A stretch of 64,000 nt of DNA from the NCBI RefSeq assembly GCF_021134715.1, contig NC_060027.1, positions 5,332,001 to 5,396,000 on the forward strand, in the 5' to 3' direction. Within the stretch, counting starts at the first letter, position 1; each line of letters opens with the position of its first letter. Shown piece after piece: positions 54,623 through 64,000 of this stretch. A program made the position numbers and the translations under genes. The stretch is from Daphnia pulex. Its lineage: Eukaryota > Arthropoda > Branchiopoda > Diplostraca > Daphniidae. The notes under the pieces are model-generated. The model was not told where the DNA came from and searched no databases. It saw only the letters and a program-made list of their open reading frames with translations.

Positions 54623-57600
54623 GATGCTTTCGGTTTTGGGGTTGGCCTTTCTGGATTCCTCCTTTTAGATTCCAACTGAATGAAGCACTACTGACGTGTC
54701 CCAGTATTTGGCATCCACCTGCTCATCAGAATAACAAAATGGAAATCACGGTGAACAATAAGAAATCACTAGACACAATTTTCTAGAATTAAGTTCATTG
54801 GTATAAACTTGTTTTCAAATCGAGCGCCATTTTTATTGATTTTTCCAGACACGCTTAAGAATCGATAGCTAGACACAAATTCGATTATCGTTCACCATCT
54901 GGGCTGAAGGGAAGAAAAACTGACTTTCAGCTCGATGGCAGTAGTATGCATCAGCAAAGTTATTGATTGATACTGGCACAGACGTACCCCTAACCCTTAC
55001 CCCCCGCTACCTCGGCACACAAACAGAGCAGTGGGAGTCGTCGATAGCGTTTACCCACACACTCGCCACCGTGAACATATCGACGCAGTTGTTTTCTTTT
55101 TTGTTTGTTTTATCGACAACGAATATAAGAGTTACTGCTAAAACGAAAGTAACAAATATGAACCGAATAAGTACCGCTAGGAAGTGGAACAGGCCAGCCG
55201 ACGTAACGGATCTTGAGTACCGGTCGAACGAGAAGAGTAGCCGTTGCCAAAATGACAATTGGAAACGAAAGAACATGACGAGGCGCACGCGCCCGACGCG
55301 ATTGCAATTGCAAACTTGAACCTATCTCTCCATTACGAGTTTCATCGACTGTCTGATTCTCCGGTTGTTAACGACGGCAATCGGGCATGGTCAACATCTT
55401 TTGTTTTTCTTTTTACCCCCCAACGAATAGCAGACGGAAAGAAAAAGGAAAGCAAAAGTGAAATACACGGGGCGTTTTACTTTTGCTTGTATGGAGGAGA
55501 ATTCTTCCGATTTTTTTATCATTTCCATCCAGAGAAAGAGAGTGGGAGGGAAATGTAGAATTTGTTATTTCTAGTTCCAAATATGGAATCCAACCACGGC
55601 CTTTCGATAACAAATATCGACCTTCTTCTTCTTGTGTATCTCTTTTGAATTTGGTTTGGGCAGGGATAGAGAGACTTGACCGTTATGGAATGAGGTGGGA
55701 CGAGCGAAACAGTAGACGTATACGTAAGATACCCATAAAAGGCTTTCAGAAAAGAAGAAAAGAAAGTCAATGTGGTGGATGCTAGTAGTGTGGGTGAACA
55801 AGTCCCCCCGGAGAACGGCCGTTTTGAACCATTATACGAGAGAGAGAGAGCCATCTCTCATCTGTGTCTTTGTAGGGCGCGCGTCAACACTACCACTACT
55901 ACTATACAACGGCACTTATGTATTCGCTGCTACGATATGACTAATCAATATTGCCCGTCTGGGCACCGATAAGAATCTAGACCCGATAAAATAACTTGGT
56001 TTGCTAACCTATTTGGAGAATTTGGGTACGATCTGACATCAGTGCGACGACTATATATAATCAAGTGGAATAAAAACAGATGGAGTGACTAAATCTTGAT
56101 CCACCTGCAAATTGTCTGCATGCTAAAAGCCCAAGGCAAGAAATACCCAACGAGACAACAAGCAGACCTTGTCGTTATTTCATGAGACAACAATAAAACG
56201 GTCACACTTACTTGACTGTTGTTGTCTCGTTTACTTTAACTGGATCGAAGTATGATGGCACCGAATATTCACACTTTTTTCCCCAATCGAATGTCGAAGA
56301 CCACAAGCGGGACTATTTCAGCACCGTCGACCGCTGCTTGACTGCAACTGCTGACGGCAAGGAGGAGTGGGTGGGGGGGAGGAGTCTGGCTGGCATACCG
56401 CGTTGCCAAATCGTGATAAGATTATTTTCGTAAGAGTCGGCGGAACACGGAGAATAAGACATGGAGGACGCGCTCACATCCCTTCTCACATGGAAAAATG
56501 TTACACTCGCTCGGTAAAAAGGGCGTCAACAATTGCTCACAGAGAAATTCTATTGGCTGTCGTTTAGATTTGCGTTCGGGCGTAGCGTGGGAAGGAAACC
56601 GCCGACACGAATTGAATCTGAGCACTTGCTAACGCCCATTTTCCACTTGGTCGAGACATGTTTCTGTACTCTTTCTCTCTTTGTCTGTGGTTCTAGACCC
56701 ACGATCGATAATGCAGCAAGGCTCTGCAACTTGCATTCGTTTTTTTTTCTTGGAAAATAGCGGCGACTTGAGTGAAACTACTCTGCTTTAGAGTTTAGCC
56801 GTTTTCGATTTGGAACTCAATAAGCTAAAAGCGGCTGGAAGTGTTGGGGACAATTCTTTGGAAAAATACACAACTTAGTCTCACTTAAGCCGAGTAAACT
56901 GTTTCTTTTTATGTAATGGCAGCAATATTTTCAGCAATAGACGTGATCTAGCGACAACAATAAATTACAACTGTCACAAAACTAAATAGGCACCAAAATT
57001 AGCAGTCTCTAATTGGTAAGAAAATCGATAAGACCATTACAACTGAGAAGACTATAAGGGAGAAAACAATTTAATTGAATCCCTCCCACCCGGCTCGGCT
57101 TTGTAATCTGGATTTCAATATTTTAAAAACCACGGTAACTTTATTCGTTCGTTGTGTCAATCAACAAGGATGATTAATTTGAGTTTCAATTATTCTTACA
57201 GAACTCTTTATGAAACAACTGAATCAAAATGAGTATGGAATTATTAAATCGCTATAGATAAAATAGTGTAGATAAAATATTATTCATCTTTAACTTTAGA
57301 CAAATGTTATCGATTTTAGATTTTTTAAAAATCGAATGATATCGCTGGCAAACGAATGTGAAATTTGTTTGACTATTTTCTTAAGGAGACTGAAAAAGGA
57401 GGGTATCTAGCGACAAAAATTGAAACTCCGTTGCACGGAGCCAATGAAAAAAACAGAACAATTTTTAAACAGAATCCTAAACTAAATGGTTACATAATAA
57501 AAAAAAATACTCATCAATGCAATAACAAACAAAAATTAAACTATTATTTAACAAATAATTTTTTTCTTTTTATTACAGCTTCTTGGCTTTATTTCTTATT

Positions 57601-58926
57601 TCTCGTCTTATGTCCTAATTCATTATAAATAATTACCACGTTTGATTAATAATTCACTGATGCTTCTTGAGTCTTGACTCGCCCTGATGCTTCAGACTCG
57701 ACCTCCACCGTAATTAACAAAGGATTCTTAACTGAATGGTAGTCTCCCCATCAATGATTCGATTAATAGTTCAAATGTATTACGCCCATTAGAATTTTAT
57801 TGGACATTTAGAGGAAGGGTTCGCGTAACGAAATAAACACAACAACACGCTCATCCTATGAAAACTAATGATCAGCATTCAAAATGTCACGTCCGTCAAA
57901 ATTCCTCTTCACTCATCACCTGGCCTTTAGAAATTTCCGTTCGACTCTACAGTTTCAACCATTTTATTTTTTATTTTTCTTAAGATTCGGATGATTAAGC
58001 GCTATAGGTGGTTGCTAAAAACTCTAAATGTCTTTCTCGACCGTTCTCTGACGACACACTTACGCCTGAACGTAACCTTTTTATCCACACTGTCTGAAAG
58101 CATTTGACTGGTAATGTATAGAAACTAGAATTAACTCCTAATCGAAAAAAATGTTACAAAAAAAAGTAAAAACATTTAGTCATCTTTCCATAACATAATG
58201 AAAAATAGCTTGACGTTTCTTAGACTATTATTTAAAGCGACAAGATTGGAGTTGGTATACGACATTTAAAAAAGGTGATGAGTAAATGATGAAGCTATTT
58301 AAGTAGATATTTCGTTCAATTTTTGTTTCTCTTCAAGAGTCGGTTTTTGTATGGAGTGACGGTTAGCAATCGACGACATCGACCGACTCCCCTGCTGGCT
58401 GCGGTTGAATTGGATCTCGTAAGACATGAGGACGCATCTGCGTGTATAACATCCGACCACCGCCGTGCATAATATGCCTACGTATAGAGCTATTCTATCC
58501 AGGAAATGTGCTAGGTGCTAGGCGAATGTGTTGACACACTTCTTTGCATTTATACGGAGAGGAGAGACTATCAGTTTGAGAAAGTGCAACACATTTCCTC
58601 ACTTTTCGTCGCCTTTTTCAACGCCTTTTTTTTTTCTTTCGTCTTTTCGTTCTCCCTAGCAAATTTTCAAAAGACGTCGAGGGAGTCGTTTCTGAATGCG
58701 AGAGACAGATTGAACGGAGCTGGTTGAGCTCCGATTCGCCTCGGCCGCCAGACAACATGTAATAGCTCTGCTGGCATTCGGCGAGAAAAGAGAGCGAAAG
58801 AGATTGAGCCCCCACCCGTTTTACCTCTCTTCGTCGTTTCGTCAGATCTTCTTTGTCTTATTTTTCGCCCATCGCGTCGTCTTCCTCATTCCGCCGCGTG
58901 TCCAAGTTGGGCCTCATCGCCAGCAC

Positions 58927-58962
58927 CAGCAGTCGTTGATGAGTTTTCATCAACGACTGCTG
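58927..58962. repeat. Perfect inverted repeat (16-bp arms, 4-nt loop)
   Basis: CAGCAGTCGTTGATGA, loop GTTT, then TCATCAACGACTGCTG. The arms are exact reverse complements. A transcript would form a stable 16-bp stem. Confidence 0.85.
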
Positions 58963-60438
58963 ATGAGAAGATGCCAAAGAAACGTCCAATTCTCATCCAG
59001 ACGTCCAGGCTCTAATAAATGGGTGTCGCTCTGCCTTATATATTTCATCAAAGTTGGCATGTATACTCAAAAGAAAAGCACCCAACTATAAGACCCATCG
59101 ATGGCGAGATCATGTTGCAGAGACCCACGTCGCTCCGCGTGATGTTTGCTTGCCCCAAACCATCAAGACGAATAAGCGGAGCGATACACATATCCACTTA
59201 GGTTTTTTATATTATTGTCTGCGCTAATCATAGTACACATGCACCTCGATGATGTCGTCAATGCTCCGCAAGAAATCCCGTTGCTTTTGTATAGATAGAG
59301 CTGTAGGATGTATAGCGCTCCGGCTCCCGGCCCGGGATTGGCGTTGTCTTTGCTTGTGTGTTCCTACTTAAGACCAGCATGTACTAAAGCGCATGTGGCG
59401 CGGCGGACCCTGTAGTCGCTTCTTTCTTTTTCTTTCTTTCTTTCTCTCTTTGCCATCACCGCTATATTTAAACATGCAACTACTATCAGTTTCACTGTGT
59501 CGCACTGTTGCAACTCCAGGGGGAAGACAAATCCGCTGACAGCCGAAAACAGCCAAGTTGTTAGATGTATCCGCACCGAAATTCGGGGAATAGTATAATA
59601 ACACAAGAGAGAGTCGCTGCGCGAATAGCTAACAGTGCAACCGCGCTGGATGGTGATGGTGGTGTCTCCGCTGTATAGACATCTGAATGTTTTGTTGCAG
59701 TGCAAGTAGAGAGCTAGTAGACAAGCAAGCCAGCAGACGCCTGACGTCGTGATTACTCTGTGAACGAAGAAGGGGCTAGATACATATATGCCCAAGGTAT
59801 ATAATACATTGTTTTCCATCCCCCCGTTATGGCACCCAGCAGCATGCACTTCCGTCATATCCATTTTGTTTTTCTTCTCTTTTTTTCCTTTCTCATTTCA
59901 TCTTTTTGGGGTTACTATTCTTTTTCTTTCTCTTTTATTCCATCTCTCTCTCTTTCTCTCGTTATTTGACGACGGCAAACCGTGTTCGCAGCCATCAGAG
60001 CACTTGTCTAACATCGTTTGCCCCGGCTGCATGGGGCTCGTAGAGAAAACTTCAACGTTCGCGCGCTCGCTCGCTCTCACGATGAGCACGTAATAGCAGC
60101 CAACAAGCCCTGTCATTTGATTCCCTTTGACCCAAAAAATATCAAGACACACACACATACACACAAGGAAATAGAAGAAGACAAAAAAAGCCAAACGATA
60201 TAATATAAAAAGCTCAAACAGCAGATGCCTCGAGACAAAAAAGTAATATTAGGTTAGACGGTCGCAACTGTCACGGTCTCTTTCTCGTCTAGTCGCTCTC
60301 ACATGTTCGCCTTTTCTAAATGATGATTGCCATCGTGTTAGTGTGCCGACGTATATATACAAACGTATCCCTTATAATAGCGCGCGGTTTGACAGCCCTA
60401 CGGTGCGAGGTCTCCCGTTCTACAATTCATCTGGTACA

Positions 60439-60454
60439 GTACGTATATACGTAC
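60439..60454. repeat. 16-bp palindrome
   Basis: GTACGTATATACGTAC is its own reverse complement. It is isolated in non-coding sequence; no function can be assigned. Confidence 0.7.
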
Positions 60455-62077
60455 CTGAGCAGTGTTGGCGGGCAGCAATCACATCCGGCGCGGCCGCTAA
60501 TGAGAATAACACGCCCAGATCATTTGTTTCACTTACCAGCCGTTTTATGCCAGGGCCTGTGCATTCAAAACGGCTCGCGTTGATTAAAACTCTGGTCGTT
60601 TTACATATGAGAATACGCCAGCGCCCTGTTGAAATTCATTGATTCTTCTACTATAGCCTCTGTATAATACCGTGGAGCCAACATCACGTAACGAATAATG
60701 AGATATTTTTGTATAAATCGTGGCCATGGAAAATGCCAACCGCGCCGAGTAGTAACAGGTGAACTACTAATTCAATCTGATAAGTAAATTCAATTCAATA
60801 CTCTGTTGCGTGTAGAAAGAGACGTCCAATTTGCTAGGCACACTAGCTAGCACTAGCACGTTATTTTTCTTTCTTTTTCAAAAATATTTCCTAGGCGAAG
60901 ATATTCACTTTGATCAATTTGGGCTCTCTAAAGTGTATACACGTACGTGTGAGACCAGCAATAGACGCAGAGTAGACGTCTCCTAATCGCAAGTGCAACC
61001 TTTGGCGCATTTCTTATTTTCGAACGGGATAACACGTCGACCTGTTCTATCGTCTGTGTATACGCCACCAGCCGGCCACGTCTACTTTATTATCCGCGTC
61101 CAGCAATAAGACGACAACGCTACGAGAAGTATATAACGAGTCACGTATGTACTAGATACTGCTGCTGCACCGTGTCACCTAATTAAATATCTCTAAAGAT
61201 GATGCGTTCGTGATGATGCGCAGAAAACACACAGACGGCGATGACTAGAGATAGCATCTTGAGTCAATTCAATGCCCCCACCCAACATCCACTTCCGTCG
61301 TCTACCTCCCCATCCTTTGGCACACCTAATGAGCAAACTCGTTACATAAAGTCAGAAAAGAAAAAAAGATTTCGTTTCACCTAGGAAAATCGGGCGAATC
61401 CTCAACGCTTATTATTTGCTTTGTGCAATTCTGCCTATATTTCAGTCGGTACTATATTACATAATAGTCTTCTTCATTGGATAAATGTTGCCGGGATCAT
61501 TATACAAAAGGCGCAGGGTCTCATTTCCCTTTGAAAGTTCAAAATGCTGGGCGAGATGTATAGACTCTAGAGCCAGCAGCCGGGCCGCTTTCAAACGATA
61601 CACAATGCATACACAGGATAGATATATATACCTCATACACACACACAAATGGTATATAGTCATAGAGGTTGAAAGGCGAGAAGTTTCTCTATTGACACAC
61701 AGGGGACGGCAGGGATGATCGTGCTGCTATCTCACCAACCGTCTGCTGCCCAGTCCGGGTTCGGTCGGACTTTTTCAAACGCTTATCTCATTCCGTCGTT
61801 GATAGGGCGGTCGCTGGCCAGTTGTTGCGGGTCACTCCTCCTATACTTTGCTGGTTACGGTTTATCTTTGTTTGTGTTTTTCTTTTCTTTTTATTTGTGC
61901 GCATCGCGAAAAATTACTTGTTCCATTCGATTCGATTACTTTGGTTCTCGATTCTCTTTGCGAGAGTGGTACACTTTTGTTGCTCATCTCTTTCCCGTCC
62001 GCTCACGCGTCCCATCTCAATCTCCTCTTTTTTTTTTTTTGTGCCTAGTTTTTCCACATCGCCAACTTCTTGACGAT

Positions 62078-62331
62078 ATGCTGGACAGCCGATTGGGTAA
62101 GTTGCATTACACAACATAACCTGAGCATTAACAGCTGGACATTACATGATGATCCTCTTTGACTTTTGACAGCAGGTTTCCTGGTGGCCGTGTGGGTGGC
62201 ATCCGCTTTCGCCGCTACACCAGACGTTCGACCATCAGATTCGGCTGCTGCTGGGATCGAACCGAAGGAGACTTCATTGATAGTCGCTTGGAATGGAAAC
62301 GCCTTTGACTTTGTCTACCAATCGCAACAAG
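62078..62331 (+). CDS. First two exons of a secreted or membrane protein (partial)
   Basis: A 19-nt exon (62078-62096: MLDSRL plus one base) and an exon at 62176-62331 join in phase across a short canonical intron. Together they encode a signal peptide (GFLVAVWVASAFAAT) and about 35 mature residues, ending at a GT donor in ...WNGNAFDFVYQSQQG. No further exon can be placed before 64000, so the next intron is long or the gene continues outside the window. The acceptor of exon 2 is a CAGCAG tandem site that could add or drop one residue. The protein family is not recognised. Confidence 0.5.
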
Positions 62332-64000
62332 GTACATACCCTGTAATTGGATTTATTTAAAAAAAAAGGAAATTTGAACAATCCCTCATCTTCTCCATAT
62401 TGTCTTCGTATCATGTCACGTTCGAGCTAAGGGAAATTTTTGGCAAGGAAATGAAATTTTATTTCTTTTTTTTTTCGGCAAAAAAAAAAGAAGAAAAAAC
62501 GTTTGTTTCGGGAAGTTTTCTTTATTTTTTAGTTTACCTGAAAAAAGTTTAGGAAGCCCAACATGTTAATTCTTGCCTAATTCAGTACTTCTTGCCGTTT
62601 CTCCCAAAACAAGGCGACGACGACATCAAACGATTTTGTAGCTTTTAAATGTAATCGTAGCCTACAGGAAACAAGCGTCAAAATGCAAACAGGCACAATA
62701 TCCTACCTGAATGTTTAATCAGTCGACATCTATCCGCACATACGCAGGCCCTCAGAGAGAAGCAAATGTATGGCCGTGACAGTTAATGCATAACCAATGA
62801 TGTCGAGCGGTACATATAGCCAGTAGAAGTCCGTGATGTTTATTTGATTAGACCAGGGAGTGGATATCACCAAAAGAAAACGTCAATTTCAGTGTTTGAC
62901 TCTTGCTAGTTTCTACCAGGATTTTAAATCTGAATGCCAGAAAATGTAACTATATGTTGAATATAAATGTCGTCCCTTAAACCTCGCCGAGAATGAAAAA
63001 AGACACAGTGAAAGCAAAAAGTTGAGATGGATTGGAAATGAATTAATAATGATGGAAAGGGGTGTGGTACGGTATTAAAACTAGGAAAAAGCCAAACTGC
63101 TGCATACATTTATTGCCATCTTGCATTGAAGAATCGCATTAGCGTTTCAGACTTTCAGTGCTGGTTCCGCACCGCGACACCGAAACTCAACGACTGAAAG
63201 TTGAAACCGTTCCGTTGAGTATCTTTTTGATCTTAATATATGTCAACGAAATAAGGTATTCTATTAAATGCAGACTGATGCAAACCTCAACCAGCAGCAT
63301 CAACCCACACACGTAAAACAAAAAGCGTGTTCTTTCATCTGCTTCTTCTTTCTTGTGCTTTTCCTTTTTATTTTGAACTCTTGACTAGTCTATACTTTGC
63401 AAAGAACTCGAGAAATGATGGAATAACATTATTTAGCATCCGTCGTGATATACGCCAGCTCGCCAAGAGAACTTTTCCATTACGACCGCCCTTGATGCCC
63501 TTTCAAACATGCATTAGGTGACAGATTTAGCAGTACAGTACAGCACATCTGCATTATATGATTTTATTATAGTTGATGGATTCTCGTTCACATGATCTCT
63601 AACTTTTATTTACTGCTTAGGCCATAATAATGCATCAGGTACCGATGGCTTTATATAAGCTTAAATCACACTTGAATAATGTTTTCTTTTTAAGATGCTG
63701 GGGACTAGGGGTCGTAAAATTCGAATTTAGTATGTTCACTTAACGTCGTTTTGAGATGAAATTTTCTTAGTGAATTGCCACTTAAAGTTCCTTAAGATGT
63801 ATAAGCGCCAAGGGAAAATTCCCTGTGCAAATTGCCTATTCTTATGTATTCTTATGTAAGCGGTTCGCCTGCCAAACAAAGTTAGAAGTGAGGCAAATTT
63901 TTTTTCCTATTACCAAGTATAGCAGTATCATATGAAGGTACAGAGAGTCTGGGATCCTGTTGAGAATAGCGGTATAGAGTCTTATTATATTATCATATTT
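62332..64000. other. Probable intron of the partial secreted-protein gene
   Basis: No coding sequence supported. It is AT-rich with scattered poly-A and poly-T tracts, and ends in AT-rich sequence at the window edge. Confidence 0.35.

Larger units (their letters stand above)
54623..62077. other. Large gene-poor interval
   Basis: About 7.4 kb with many short overlapping frames but no conserved protein, no recognisable tRNA and no mobile element. It contains simple repeats: GA run at about 55838-55850, CTTT run at about 59423-59450, CA run at about 60148-60166. It also contains a perfect 16-bp-stem hairpin at 58927-58962 and a 16-bp palindrome at 60439-60454. It probably holds distal promoters or 5' UTR exons of endophilin (-) and the following gene (+). 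Confidence 0.5.

Noticed and set aside
55259-56760. Cluster of 70-110-codon open frames on both strands
   Set aside because: Overlapping frames in all phases with biased composition, no splice-consistent extension and no recognisable domains.
58804-60093. Open frames of about 95-166 codons on both strands in the gene-poor region
   Set aside because: They owe their length to pyrimidine-rich tracts (Phe/Ser/Leu runs); no family features.
61715-62119. 134-codon open frame before the signal-peptide exons
   Set aside because: A Phe/Leu-rich translation of a T-rich stretch. The alternative frame starting at 62078 joins cleanly by splicing to a signal peptide.

Overview
The window is nuclear DNA of an animal, most likely an arthropod and plausibly a branchiopod crustacean such as Daphnia. 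It carries a dense set of conserved metazoan genes split by many short introns (often 60-100 bp) with canonical GT..AG borders. The gene set is entirely metazoan (akirin, ZC4H2, PNISR, NUS1, DHDDS, HID1, endophilin-A). Species assignment is inference; gene identities come from reading conceptually spliced translations.

Layout. 2.1-4.9 kb: two neighbouring, truncated SINA/SIAH-like RING genes (+). 5.2-7.6 kb: a complete secreted M14 zinc carboxypeptidase (-) with a TATA box. 7.6-10.9 kb: no gene seen. 11.0-16.5 kb: ZDHHC5/8-type palmitoyltransferase (-) ending in a PDZ ligand. 17.6-18.7 kb: ZC4H2 (-). 19.9-21.6 kb: an unrecognised four-exon gene (+) with several TQT motifs. 22.6-23.6 kb: akirin (-). 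24.4-34.7 kb is a compact block: NUS1 (+), PNISR (-), coproporphyrinogen oxidase (+), DHDDS (-) and a REXO5-like exonuclease (+), arranged as alternating divergent and convergent pairs. 34.7-40.3 kb: HID1 (-), with a secreted leucine-rich-repeat gene (+) nested in one intron. 40.9-42.2 kb: mitochondrial ribosomal protein uS17m (-) and glutaredoxin-5 (+), with start codons 98 bp apart. 43.0-48.7 kb: a tandem array of a small acidic zinc-knuckle-like gene, interrupted by a 4.1 kb LTR retrotransposon with same-length LTRs that read as identical and a 5-bp target duplication. 50.2-54.6 kb: endophilin-A (-). 54.6-62 kb: a gene-poor stretch. 62.1-62.3 kb: the first two exons of a secreted-protein gene that runs beyond what I can follow.

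Functional threads. NUS1 and DHDDS, the two subunits of the dolichol-making cis-prenyltransferase, lie only about 5.3 kb apart (stop to stop). CPOX, uS17m and GLRX5 are mitochondrial housekeeping genes. Akirin, ZC4H2, PNISR and REXO5 are nuclear; HID1, endophilin and ZDHHC5/8 act in membrane trafficking. No rRNA, tRNA or CRISPR array was recognised.
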